From: SIG469 sp964384255
Lineage (GTDB): Bacteria; Bacillota; Clostridia; Oscillospirales; Oscillospiraceae
NCBI GenBank assembly: GCA_964384255.1
Contig: CAYLKH010000002.1
Location: 14,577 to 78,576, forward strand
Length of the DNA: 64,000 nucleotides
Direction: 5' to 3'
The notes beneath the pieces were generated by a model that worked only from the letters and a program-made list of their open reading frames with translations, made no database searches and was not told the DNA's origin. Positions within the stretch are counted from its first letter, which is position 1; each line of letters starts with the position of its first letter. Below are positions 8,901 through 16,040 of the stretch, in pieces. Both the position numbers and the translations under genes were made by a program.

Positions 8901-9042
8901 GAGGACCGTCGTAGAAAGAGTATACCGGACAGCCTTCGCGGACAGCCATGCTTTTTTCAAAAATCTTGTTGTCTTTCCAGAATTTTTCAACCAGCTTTTC
9001 ACGCTGTTTGAAATTTAAGGTCGCGGAAACTTCTTCGTGCAT
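5920..9042 (-). CDS. ileS: Isoleucyl-tRNA synthetase, IleS2-like
   Basis: A 1040-residue class I synthetase charging tRNA-Ile. The HIGH motif is at 55-58 in NGKPHIGHV and KMSKSKGN is near 593-600. The editing domain lies between them, with a WTTTPWTLPSN block. The GWDTHGLPVELEVEK form and the length of about 1040 fit the IleS2 (eukaryote-like) group rather than the roughly 930-residue IleS1 group; IleS2 enzymes are generally less sensitive to mupirocin, which is family knowledge and not shown here. CxxC pairs occur in PYCPRCGTP, WECKCGH and IRCPRCGGE. The gene is monocistronic and controlled by the T-box leader just upstream. Confidence 0.96.
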   Translation of the reverse strand: MHEEVSATLNFKQREKLVEKFWKDNKIFEKSMAVREGCPVYSFYDGPPTANGKPHIGHVLTRVIKDLIPRYQTMKGNKVIRKAGWDTHGLPVELEVEKLLGIDGKEQIEEYGLEPFISQCKESVWKYKSMWEDFSFTVGFWADMENPYVTYHNDYIESEWWSLKKIWDRGLLYKGYKIVPYCPRCGTPLSSHEVAQGYKDVKEVSCTVRFKLKDDPDNASVLAWTTTPWTLPSNVALCMGADIDYVRVKYNDEVLILAEALVESVLGEGDWEILGRFKGSEMEYAEYEPLFDCCRPKTGKAFIIMNDPYVTISDGTGIVHNAPAFGEDDYRVCNRYGVGFVQNVDSKGEMTENTPWAGTFCKTADKQIMDDLDQAGLLFKRLKFEHSYPHCWRCDTPLIYYARDSWFIKMTAVREDLIANNNTVNWIPETIGKGRFGDWLENVQDWGISRNRYWGTPLPVWECKCGHQHAIGSVAELKEMSDNCPDDIELHRPFIDAVTIRCPRCGGEMHRVEEVIDCWYDSGSMPFAQWPYPFANKEMFEENFPADFISEAVDQTRGWFYSLLAVSTLLFNKSPYKNVIVLGHVQDKDGQKMSKSKGNAVDPFDALNTHGADAIRWYFYENSAPWLPNRFHDDAVTEGQRKFMGTLWNTYAFYVMYANISGFDATKYTIDYDKLPVFDKWLLSKANTLIAEVDDNLANYRIPETAKVLTAFVDELSNWYVRCNRERFWETELTEDTVNAFMTLYTALVTVCKCAAPMIPFLTEDIYQNLVRRLDENAPESIHLCDFPVCDSGLVDKNLEAMMDAAYDIVVLGRAARNEAKINNRQPLSKMYVNTGVELDSFFIDIIENELNVKNVEFLTDMSRFSSYIFKPQLKTLGPKYGKRLGEIRKALGQIDGSKAMAELNGTGKLVLHCEGGDIELSMDDVLIETAKVDGFAAKSDSRFAIALDTALTDELIKEGNLRELIRRLQTMRKDAGFNVTDRINIYVNCGEGTTGLISGNETSMKKDLLADNIIFGQVKGFVKSWELAGDNVELGVERV

Positions 9043-9060
9043 GAAATAACCTCCAAATTA

Positions 9061-9300
9061 TAAAAAACCGCCTTCGTCCCGCAAAAGGACGAAGGCATAA
9101 TACTTCGTAACCACCTTACTGCATACAGACATANNNNNNNNNNTGAGGCCGCTGTAACGGGTGGCACCCGGCACCGCTTACTTGGTGATCTGTTCTGCGG
9201 CGCGGCTCGAAAGGGATATTCAGACTGCTGTTCCTGCCGGACTTGCACCAGCTCCGGCTCGCTGAGAGGACGTTGCAGACCTACTTGGCTTTGTCATCGC
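9061..9300 (-). promoter_or_regulatory. T-box riboswitch leader of ileS (interrupted by an N gap)
   Basis: The leader ends in a rho-independent terminator (stem 9070-9079 with 9087-9096, then a T-run on the minus strand). Just before it is the T-box core AGGTGGTTACGAAG (minus strand of 9103-9116). Its TGGT can pair with the ACCA end of an A73 tRNA such as tRNA-Ile, and its CGAAG can form the competing antiterminator with CTTCG of the terminator arm. An ATC triplet in AATATCCC (9215-9217) sits where a stem I specifier codon is expected, matching isoleucine. Ten Ns at 9134-9143 break the middle of the leader. Confidence 0.88.
9134..9143. other. Assembly gap of ten Ns
   Basis: Ten consecutive N characters, probably a placeholder for a scaffold join of unknown true length. 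It lies inside the T-box leader, between stem I and the antiterminator. Confidence 0.99.
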
Positions 9301-9305
9301 CTTTA

Positions 9306-9335
9306 ATATTAACAATAACTAAATAATATTAACAA
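9306..9335 (-). promoter_or_regulatory. Promoter candidate for the ileS leader
   Basis: TTGTTA (minus strand of 9330-9335) and TAATAT (minus strand of 9306-9311) are 18 bases apart. Transcription would begin near the start of the T-box stem I. Confidence 0.45.
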
Positions 9336-9340
9336 ACCAG

Positions 9341-9922
9341 TCACATATTGTCAAGCCCGGGATACACCTGGGGACAGACCTGAAATATCTTTTTTTGCAG
9401 GGATTTGAGGTCAAAGAAGGTGTCCGGCTTTAAAGAGTCGTTTCTCAGCAGAGCCGCCGGATGATACATGGCCATTATGGACACTCCGTTTCGCTCGAAC
9501 CACTGGCCGTGTTGTCGGGAGATCATAAAATCGGGATCGATTATCCGTTTGGCGGCGATGCGCCCAAGGCAAACGATTATGGATGGCTTTATGAGCTTGA
9601 CCTGACGGCGAAGCCAGCCTATACAGGCATCCTGCTCGGCGGCCAGAGGGTCACGGTTAGCGGGCGGACGACATTTTACAATGTTTGCTATATAGACCTG
9701 AGTACGGTCAAGGTCGATAATGGACAGCATATCGTCCAGCAGCTGACCGGCCGCGCCGACAAAGGGGATGCCCTGAATATCCTCCTGCTGGCCGGGACCT
9801 TCGCCAATAAGCATGACCCGAGCCTCGGGATTGCCAACGCCAAAAACCAGATTGGTCCGGCTTTCGCACAGTGAGCATTTGCGACATTGAAGGTTCTCTT
9901 CATAAAGCTGCTGCCAGGGCAT
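9341..9922 (-). CDS. Uracil-DNA glycosylase, family 4, iron-sulfur type
   Basis: A 193-residue base-excision repair enzyme that removes uracil from DNA. Four cysteines, C13 and C16 near the N-terminus, C84 in KCRPP and C100, have the spacing of the 4Fe-4S ligands of family 4 UDGs. The active-site motifs are GEGPGQQED (40-48) and HPAALLR (154-160). It is divergent from the DUF3343 gene. A GGAGG-like site precedes the ATG. No closer assignment than family 4 or 5 UDG is needed. Confidence 0.92.
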   Translation of the reverse strand: MPWQQLYEENLQCRKCSLCESRTNLVFGVGNPEARVMLIGEGPGQQEDIQGIPFVGAAGQLLDDMLSIIDLDRTQVYIANIVKCRPPANRDPLAAEQDACIGWLRRQVKLIKPSIIVCLGRIAAKRIIDPDFMISRQHGQWFERNGVSIMAMYHPAALLRNDSLKPDTFFDLKSLQKKIFQVCPQVYPGLDNM

Positions 9923-10029
9923 GGCCTTTCCTCCTTAGATTATGGCTGTCTGTTTACCTGATTATACCACAAGCTTCTTCACCAGTAAAGCAGCGTTGGC
10001 ATAAATTGTTACCAAAGGGGAGATACGTT

Positions 10030-10281
10030 TTGAACAATTATTATATAACCTTCCGCTCCATCACGGGCGCTCAAAGAGCTGTCAGGGTGCTGGAAAAGGC
10101 CGGTGTCAGGGCTTATATGCAGAGGACTCCCAAAAGCATGGTGACCGAAGGATGCGGTTATGCCCTCAGGATCCGCAGCGACAAGGCGGTAACCGCTATG
10201 GGGCTGTTGAGATCATCGGGCTTAAGCTATGGAAAAGTTTTCGTTCCTGTGGAAAACGGCTACGAAGAGGTGATCGAATGA
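10030..10281 (+). CDS. DUF3343 family protein
   Basis: An 83-residue protein starting at TTG, supported by AAAGGGGAG at 10013-10021; the same frame is open further upstream, but that part is not needed. The sequence contains the family pattern of an FRS-TGAQRAV start followed by a short alpha/beta fold and the GCGYALRI stretch. DUF3343 proteins are often encoded next to class V cysteine-desulfurase-like enzymes, and sometimes with selD and yedF, which suggests a role in sulfur or selenium handling. Here it overlaps the next gene by four bases. No selD or yedF is in the window. Confidence 0.8.
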   Translation: MNNYYITFRSITGAQRAVRVLEKAGVRAYMQRTPKSMVTEGCGYALRIRSDKAVTAMGLLRSSGLSYGKVFVPVENGYEEVIE

Positions 10282-11390
10282 GAACAGTATATCTTGACAA
10301 CGCAGCGACCACTATGGTTAAGCCCCCTGCCGTAGCAAAGGCGGTCAAAAAAGCCATAAACCGGCTTGCAAGTCCCGGCAGAGGGGGATACGCCCAGAGC
10401 ATCCGCGCGGCAGACCTGGTTTTTGAATGCCGCCAGAGAGCGGCAGAAATGTTTCATGTTGACGATCCTTCGAATATCGTGTTTACCATGAACGCCACCC
10501 ACGGACTGAATATGGCCATAAAGTCCCTGTGCAAAGGAGGGGACAGAGTGGTGGTGTCGGGCTATGAGCATAACGCGGTAATGCGCCCGCTCCATGCTAT
10601 TGGCGCTCAGATAGTTTGCGCTGAAAGTCCTCTGTTTGACCCGCAGGCAGCATTGGCTGCTTTTAAATCTGCTGTCGATGATGATACTGCGGCTGTCATC
10701 TGTACTCATGTGTCAAATGTGTTCGGCTTTGAACTGCCGATTTATGAAATTGCTGAGCTTTGTCGCATAAGGAAGATACCTCTTATAGTTGATGCGTCTC
10801 AGTCAGCCGGAAGTCATATTATCGATGCAGGGCGGCTGGGCAGAGGATTTATCGCCATGCCGGGACATAAGGGTCTGTATGGTCCACAGGGAACCGGGAT
10901 TATCATCTGCTCCCATAAACCCGAAACCCTCATAGAGGGCGGTACAGGCAGCGTATCCCAGAGCCTTGCCATGCCGGAAATGCTGCCAGACAGGCTGGAG
11001 GCCGGAACCCATAACGTTGCAGGCATCGCAGGGTTGAACGAAGGGCTGAAATTCGTCGCGGCCGAAACCGAAGTGGGAATACTTGAACACGAAAAAACTC
11101 TCATATTACGCCTGACTGAAGGATTGAAAGACTGCAAAAAGGTGATAGTTTATGCAGATGGCGAACCCGGATCCGGGGTGCTGTCTGTGGAGTTCGTGGA
11201 TCACGACTGCGAAACAGCCGCCCAGATGATGGCGGACAAGGGAATCGCAGTGAGAGCCGGACTGCACTGCGCTCCTGTCGCACATAGAACAGCAGGTACC
11301 CTGGAGCGGGGGACAGTCAGGGTCAGCGCTTCGGCCATGACTGACAAAAAGGATGTGGATGCGTTTATCCGCTTTGTGAACAAATTATAA
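10278..11390 (+). CDS. Class V aminotransferase, cysteine desulfurase-like
   Basis: A 370-residue PLP enzyme. The start is the ATG at 10278, overlapping the DUF3343 stop as ATGA. It has the YLDNAATT N-terminus, the PLP lysine K198 in MPGHKG, and a persulfide-type cysteine C331 in GLHCAPVAHR, the form found in the cysteine desulfurase family close to EF2568 (TIGR01977). It would release sulfur or selenium from cysteine or selenocysteine. It differs from the IscS/NifS housekeeping forms in the short active-site loop. Coupling to DUF3343 suggests a shared task; substrate preference cannot be told from sequence. Confidence 0.88.
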   Translation: MRTVYLDNAATTMVKPPAVAKAVKKAINRLASPGRGGYAQSIRAADLVFECRQRAAEMFHVDDPSNIVFTMNATHGLNMAIKSLCKGGDRVVVSGYEHNAVMRPLHAIGAQIVCAESPLFDPQAALAAFKSAVDDDTAAVICTHVSNVFGFELPIYEIAELCRIRKIPLIVDASQSAGSHIIDAGRLGRGFIAMPGHKGLYGPQGTGIIICSHKPETLIEGGTGSVSQSLAMPEMLPDRLEAGTHNVAGIAGLNEGLKFVAAETEVGILEHEKTLILRLTEGLKDCKKVIVYADGEPGSGVLSVEFVDHDCETAAQMMADKGIAVRAGLHCAPVAHRTAGTLERGTVRVSASAMTDKKDVDAFIRFVNKL

Positions 11391-11422
11391 ACCTTGCGAA
11401 ACAGGTAAATTACTGGCGCTGT

Positions 11423-11451
11423 TTGACTTGCCAAAAGAGATAAAATAATAT
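11423..11451 (+). promoter_or_regulatory. Promoter for cdaA-cdaR and following genes
   Basis: TTGACT and TAATAT are spaced by 17 bases, ending 40 bases before the cdaA start. A second TATAAT at 11451-11456 overlaps but would have a spacer of 22. Confidence 0.65.
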
Positions 11452-11491
11452 ATAATAAAGTGATTATTCAGATAATAAGGGAGAGCTGTAA

Positions 11492-12355
11492 ATGGAATAT
11501 ATCTCCTCAATAAAAGACAGCGCTATCCAGCTGTTCGGTATGATGCAATGGCGCGATTATGTCGACATCCTTATCGTCGCCCTGGCTATTTACTTCATTG
11601 CCGTGCGCGTCCGGTCCACCAGCGCGTCCAGAGTTTTCAAACCCATAGTATTCATAATCGTTTTAGGATGGCTGGCCGAGGTATTTAAGCTTAACGTAAT
11701 AAGCTGGATCATCGAAAACGCCCTTAATATCGGCCTTCTGGCTCTTGTGGTCGTGTTCCAGCCCGAGCTTCGCCGGACTCTTGAACATTTTGGAAGCGGC
11801 AATATCCGGCTCCTGCTGGGGGCTGATGGTTTTGGAGACGATTCTTCGGCCACAATAATGAAAATAGTCAGAGCCTGCTCTGAGCTGTCCCGGGAAAAGG
11901 TCGGCGCTCTTATCGTCTTCGAAAGAAAGATGAAACTTGACGACTATTACAAAACCGGCACAGTACTCAACGCCGAGATATCGGTCGAACTTTTGAAGAA
12001 CATCTTCTTCCCCAAGGCGGCTCTTCACGACGGCGCTGTGCTGATATCTGACAACCGTATCGCCGCTGCCGGCTGCGTGCTTCCTCTGACCAAAAACAGC
12101 CACCTGAGCAAAGACCTGGGAACAAGACACAGGGCGGCTGTGGGCATGGCCGAAAGCACCGACGCTCTGGTGATAGTCGTTTCCGAAGAAAGCGGAGTGA
12201 TCTCCGCCGCATCCGACAGTATGCTCAAGCGCTACCTGACAGAAGAATCCCTTGAAAAACTCCTTCGGGCAGAGCTGCTCAGCGACGAATCCGACAACAA
12301 CAGAATTTCCAACCTTAAAAAACGGTTCAAGGTGAAAAAGAATGAATCAAGATAA
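11492..12355 (+). CDS. cdaA: Diadenylate cyclase CdaA
   Basis: A 287-residue membrane enzyme making cyclic di-AMP from two ATP. Three membrane helices fill roughly the first 95 residues, and the DAC domain follows. The catalytic motifs are D180-G-A in LHDGAVLIS and R212-H-R in GTRHRAAVG. Length and layout are those of CdaA/DacA. GGGAGAG lies before the ATG. It overlaps its regulator gene cdaR by 14 bases. In many Firmicutes glmM follows cdaR; here it does not. c-di-AMP usually controls potassium, osmolyte and cell-wall homeostasis. Confidence 0.95.
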   Translation: MEYISSIKDSAIQLFGMMQWRDYVDILIVALAIYFIAVRVRSTSASRVFKPIVFIIVLGWLAEVFKLNVISWIIENALNIGLLALVVVFQPELRRTLEHFGSGNIRLLLGADGFGDDSSATIMKIVRACSELSREKVGALIVFERKMKLDDYYKTGTVLNAEISVELLKNIFFPKAALHDGAVLISDNRIAAAGCVLPLTKNSHLSKDLGTRHRAAVGMAESTDALVIVVSEESGVISAASDSMLKRYLTEESLEKLLRAELLSDESDNNRISNLKKRFKVKKNESR

Positions 12356-13631
12356 ATCAAGAAGCAAGCCGCTTATAATGCTGATCTCGCTGATAGTATC
12401 CATTTGCCTGTGGGCATATGTAGCATCGACGGTCAACACCCTCAGCGAAAGCGAGCTTAGAAATATCCCCATCACCTTTGTGGGTCAGGAAGAAATGCTT
12501 GACGATTATGACCTCTTCATTTCCGAAGGGGCCGACTCGACCGTTAGCCTGACCCTGTATGGCAAGCGCTCTGTTTTGGCAAAGATAAACAAAAACAACA
12601 TCACTGCCCAGGTCGACCTGAGTACAGTCAAGCGCTCAGGGGATAACATCGCCCTGTCATACGAGATCATCTTCCCCGAAGGTATCGACGAAAACGAGGT
12701 CACTATCACCTACAGAGATTCCTACTACGTCTATCTGAATGTCTCTCAGCTTGAGACTAAGAATATCGAGGTCAGGGGCGTCCTTGACGTTGACTGCGAG
12801 GTGGCCGAAGGATACGTTGCCCGGGCGTTCAGCTTCCAGCCCGCCACTATCGACATCACAGGAACGTCAGAAAAGCTTGCCCTTGTGTCCCACGCGCTGG
12901 TGACTGTCAACAGGACAAATATTGACAAAACCATTACCGACGATTTTCAGGTCCAACTGGTGTCCTACGAGGGCGAGATAATTAACGACGATGGCATAAC
13001 CCTTATGACCGATACTGTCACCGCCACCCTGCCTATTGCCAAGACCAAGGACGTTCCGCTGGTCATCGAGGTGATCGAAGGCGGCGGAGCTACCGGCGCA
13101 AACCTTATCCGCAATATCGATCCCTCGTCGATCACCATCTCCGGCGATGCGGAGATCGTGGACGGAGTGAGCCAGATAATCCTCGGCACTATCGACCTTG
13201 AGGAAATAACCACTACCGAAACCTTCGAGTTCCCAATAACCATCCCTAACGAGGCCGAAAACCTCAGCGGTATTGACACGGCCTTGGTCACAGTCCGCCT
13301 CAGCGGACTCGAAACCAAAACCGTCACCGCGACCCAGATCGAATTCATTAACGCCCCCACCAACCTCAAGCCCACCGCTCTTACCCAGTCGGTCAATGTG
13401 ACCATCAGAGCGTCAGAAAGCTCCATCGACAGCATTACATACCATAACATTCGCCTTGTGGCCAACCTCCAGGATTACAGCGGTATTGGCAGATACGAGG
13501 TCCCGGTAAAGGTCTATATAGACGGCTATGAGGACGCAGGCGCGCTGGGAGAATACAGCATAATCGTCAACCTGATCTCCCAGACCGCGGAAGAAGACGA
13601 GTCAGACAGTCTTGTTCTGGGCGAAAACTAG
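12342..13631 (+). CDS. cdaR: YbbR-domain regulator CdaR
   Basis: A 429-residue protein anchored by one N-terminal helix (about 10-28, LIMLISLIVSICLWAYVAS) with the rest outside the membrane. The outer part is a series of about four YbbR repeats, recognisable by recurring patterns such as IEVRGVLDVDCEVAEGYVA and ATLPIAKTKDVPLVIEVIEG. CdaR binds CdaA in the membrane and tunes its activity. The gene starts inside the end of cdaA, so the two proteins are probably made in fixed ratio. The C-terminus is acidic and polar. Confidence 0.9.
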   Translation: MNQDKSRSKPLIMLISLIVSICLWAYVASTVNTLSESELRNIPITFVGQEEMLDDYDLFISEGADSTVSLTLYGKRSVLAKINKNNITAQVDLSTVKRSGDNIALSYEIIFPEGIDENEVTITYRDSYYVYLNVSQLETKNIEVRGVLDVDCEVAEGYVARAFSFQPATIDITGTSEKLALVSHALVTVNRTNIDKTITDDFQVQLVSYEGEIINDDGITLMTDTVTATLPIAKTKDVPLVIEVIEGGGATGANLIRNIDPSSITISGDAEIVDGVSQIILGTIDLEEITTTETFEFPITIPNEAENLSGIDTALVTVRLSGLETKTVTATQIEFINAPTNLKPTALTQSVNVTIRASESSIDSITYHNIRLVANLQDYSGIGRYEVPVKVYIDGYEDAGALGEYSIIVNLISQTAEEDESDSLVLGEN

Positions 13632-13654
13632 CCGAACACGAAAGGATATTATCG

Positions 13655-14065
13655 ATGCAGCAGACTGTGACTGTTAAAGAAATCAAAAGCAATGGTAATG
13701 CCGTGGTCGAAATGCAGCGTATGTCTGCCTGCGGCCACAGCTGTGAGGGCTGCGAGGGATGCGGCGCGCCCAACGTTATTCTGTCGGTTGAAGCGATCAA
13801 CAAGGTCGGGGCTGTTAAGGGCGACCGCGTGATCGTTGAAAGCTCTAACAAAACCCTTTATAAAGCGGCCTTCATGGTCTACCTCCTGCCGCTGATACTG
13901 TTTTTTGTATTCTATGCCGCAGGCAGCGCCCTGACTGGCGGCGGTACCGTTGCAGGTGTCGTTGGATTCTTCATGGGCATTGGCCTGGCGATTTTGTTTA
14001 ACCGCAGCTTTGCCAGCAAAGGCGGAGCGAGCTTCAATATCGTTGCCATCGAAGGAAGACGCTGA
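13655..14065 (+). CDS. SoxR-reducing-system RseC family protein
   Basis: A 136-residue membrane protein of the RseC/MucC type. A cysteine cluster C26-x3-C30-x2-C33-x2-C36 lies on the cytosolic N-terminal part, and two membrane helices lie at about 70-87 and 92-112. In Proteobacteria RseC works with Rnf-type complexes to keep the SoxR cluster reduced; Firmicute members are of unknown role but are often close to redox or rnf genes. Here it sits 24 bases after cdaR and overlaps DUF5685 by one base, leading a group of cysteine-rich proteins. Confidence 0.82.
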   Translation: MQQTVTVKEIKSNGNAVVEMQRMSACGHSCEGCEGCGAPNVILSVEAINKVGAVKGDRVIVESSNKTLYKAAFMVYLLPLILFFVFYAAGSALTGGGTVAGVVGFFMGIGLAILFNRSFASKGGASFNIVAIEGRR

Positions 14066-14934
14066 TGTTTGGTTATGTCCGACCTCTCAAAGGTGAGCTT
14101 AAGGTCAGCCAGTTCGAACGATATAAGGCTATCTACTGCGGGCTGTGCAGGAGTCTGGGGAAGAACTATGGCTTTCTGTCCCGGTTTACTGTCAGCTATG
14201 ACCTTACCTTTCTGGCGGCGCTGCTCATGTCCGGTGACGAAACTGTAGTCAGGGGGCGTTGTCCCGGCTGTTGCGTCAGGAAAAAGCCCATGCTCTGCGG
14301 AGACGCTCTGGACATGGCCGCCTGCAAAAACCTTGTCCTTACCTGGTTTTCTCTTAAGGACAAGCAGGCAGATGGCGGCCTGGCCGCAAAGCTCTGCTGG
14401 GGGACCCTGAGCCTGCTGCTTCGACCGGCTGTTAACAAAGCCAAAACCCGCGATCCGGATTTTTACCTTGCTGCCAGGGACCACATAAGCGCCCTGACCG
14501 AGCTTGAACGGCAGGGATGCCAGTCTATCGACAAAACTGCCCACGCCTTTGCGTCTTTGCTGGAATGTGCTGTACCCAATGACCTTCCAGAGAATGTCAG
14601 TCGACCCATGCGTGTGCTTATGTACAATATCGGCAGATTTATCTATATCGCCGACGCGGTGGACGATATTGAAGATGATCTTAGATCCGGAGCCTTCAAT
14701 CCGGTGGTTGCCCGGTTCCGCCTGAAAAGCAGCGTCATTCCGGATGATGTTATGGCTCAGCTGGATGTGCTGATGGAAAACTGCGTTGATTTCTGCTCTT
14801 CGGCTGCTGTGCTGCTGGATAACGGAGCCAACGAACCGGTTATTTCAAATATTATTTATTTCGGCCTGCCTGCCGTTTGGCAGAGCATTAAAGCCGGAAC
14901 CTTCAATAAACGAGCTAAACAGGAGAATTCTTAA
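14065..14934 (+). CDS. DUF5685 family protein
   Basis: A 289-residue protein of unknown function. The N-terminus MFGYVRPLKGELKVSQFERY and YCGLCRSLG, then RCPGCC and a further cysteine in PMLCGD, are characteristic of DUF5685. The second half is mainly helical with a conserved DAVDDIEDD stretch, which recalls the acidic metal sites of terpene-synthase-like helical folds, though this is only a resemblance. It overlaps rseC upstream (TGATG) and the J-domain gene downstream (TAATG) by one base each, so translation is coupled. A metal or iron-sulfur cofactor is possible. Confidence 0.8.
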   Translation: MFGYVRPLKGELKVSQFERYKAIYCGLCRSLGKNYGFLSRFTVSYDLTFLAALLMSGDETVVRGRCPGCCVRKKPMLCGDALDMAACKNLVLTWFSLKDKQADGGLAAKLCWGTLSLLLRPAVNKAKTRDPDFYLAARDHISALTELERQGCQSIDKTAHAFASLLECAVPNDLPENVSRPMRVLMYNIGRFIYIADAVDDIEDDLRSGAFNPVVARFRLKSSVIPDDVMAQLDVLMENCVDFCSSAAVLLDNGANEPVISNIIYFGLPAVWQSIKAGTFNKRAKQENS

Positions 14935-15530
14935 TGAGAGACCCTTACGAAGTGCTGGGCGTAAGTCCCAACGCATCCGAAGAAGAAGTTAAAAAAGCCT
15001 ATCGTGAGCTTGCCCGTAAATACCATCCAGATAAATATGTGGACAACCCTCTGGCAGATCTGGCTCAGGAAAAGATGAAAGAGATCAACGAAGCCTATGA
15101 CACGATCGTCAAAGGCGGCGCCAGAACAGGCAGCTCTTACAGCTCCTCGTCCACGGGCAGAAGCTACACCGGAGGCACAGCTCAATATGCTGCTATCAGA
15201 TCCGCCATTAACGCGGGCAATCTTGCTTTCGCTGAGCAACAGCTTATGGCCGTGTCTAACAGGACGGCTGAATGGTATTTCCTTATGGGCAGCGTATACT
15301 ACCGTAAGGGCTGGGTAGACGAAGCCAGAAAAAACTTCAACACAGCCGTTTCCATGGACCCTGCCAATATGGAATATCGCCAGGCTCTTGCCAGGGTCCA
15401 GGCCGGTAGTCAGGCTTATCGGCCCGCAGGCTACGGCGGTATGACCAGTTCCTGCGACCTTTGTTCAACTCTGCTTTGCGCCGACTGCTGCTGCGAATGC
15501 ATGGGCGGCGACCTGATACCCTGCTGCTGA
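14934..15530 (+). CDS. J-domain protein with TPR and cysteine-rich tail
   Basis: A 198-residue co-chaperone-like protein. The J domain covers about 1-68 with the HPD motif at 31-33 needed to stimulate DnaK. A Ser/Thr/Gly linker follows, then a TPR-like helical pair at about 85-160 (WYFLMGSVYYRKGWVDEA). The last 27 residues hold nine cysteines in CDLC, LCADCCCEC and a terminal CC. It lacks the DnaJ zinc-finger and substrate domains, so it is not DnaJ itself. Tight coupling to DUF5685 and the next membrane gene suggests a specialised client; the tail could bind metal or be lipid-modified, which is speculation. Confidence 0.85.
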   Translation: MRDPYEVLGVSPNASEEEVKKAYRELARKYHPDKYVDNPLADLAQEKMKEINEAYDTIVKGGARTGSSYSSSSTGRSYTGGTAQYAAIRSAINAGNLAFAEQQLMAVSNRTAEWYFLMGSVYYRKGWVDEARKNFNTAVSMDPANMEYRQALARVQAGSQAYRPAGYGGMTSSCDLCSTLLCADCCCECMGGDLIPCC

Positions 15531-15531
15531 T

Positions 15532-16023
15532 ATGAATACCCGTGCTGTTTCGACTGTTGCGTTGGGTTCGGCCGTTTCAGCGGCGCTGATGTATGCCATG
15601 TCTTCACTGCCCACCATGCGTATCGCCCTTTTTGCCGTTCTGTCAGCCGCAGGAGCGGTGACCGTTATCCGGTGCGGCATCAAATCCGGCGCTGCCCAAT
15701 ACGCTGTTTCGTCGGCTCTGGCCTTTTTGCTCATACCGCAAAAAGCTGTTGCTGTGGCTTATTTTGTGTTCGTAGGTCATTATCCTCTGTGCAAAAGCCT
15801 GATCGAAAGGCTGGACAGGCTCTGGCTGGAATGGATTTTAAAAATTGCTGTGTTCAATTTCTGCTTTGGCGCCTGCTGCATTCTGGCCAGCCTTCTGCTG
15901 GACCTTACCGTTTCCGTTGGTATTCCGATATTATTTATAGGCGCTGACATTGTTTTCGTTATCTACGATATGGCGCTTACTGTGCTTATCGATTTTCTTT
16001 CAAAGAGGATCAGATTGATATAA
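15532..16023 (+). CDS. Small multispanning membrane protein, function unknown
   Basis: A 163-residue hydrophobic protein with about four or five predicted membrane segments, for example at 8-25, 28-48, 50-80 (with interruptions), 100-120 and 128-150. I do not recognise the family. The ATG starts one base after the J-domain gene's stop and has no clear ribosome binding site, so translation likely depends on the upstream gene. It closes the rseC-DUF5685-J-protein group; yicC follows after 17 bases with its own start. Confidence 0.7.
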   Translation: MNTRAVSTVALGSAVSAALMYAMSSLPTMRIALFAVLSAAGAVTVIRCGIKSGAAQYAVSSALAFLLIPQKAVAVAYFVFVGHYPLCKSLIERLDRLWLEWILKIAVFNFCFGACCILASLLLDLTVSVGIPILFIGADIVFVIYDMALTVLIDFLSKRIRLI

Positions 16024-16040
16024 AAGGGAAGTAGATCATT

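Noticed and set aside
10152..10277. Longer N-terminus for the class V aminotransferase
   Set aside because: It overlaps DUF3343 in another frame; the family start is at the ATGA overlap at 10278.
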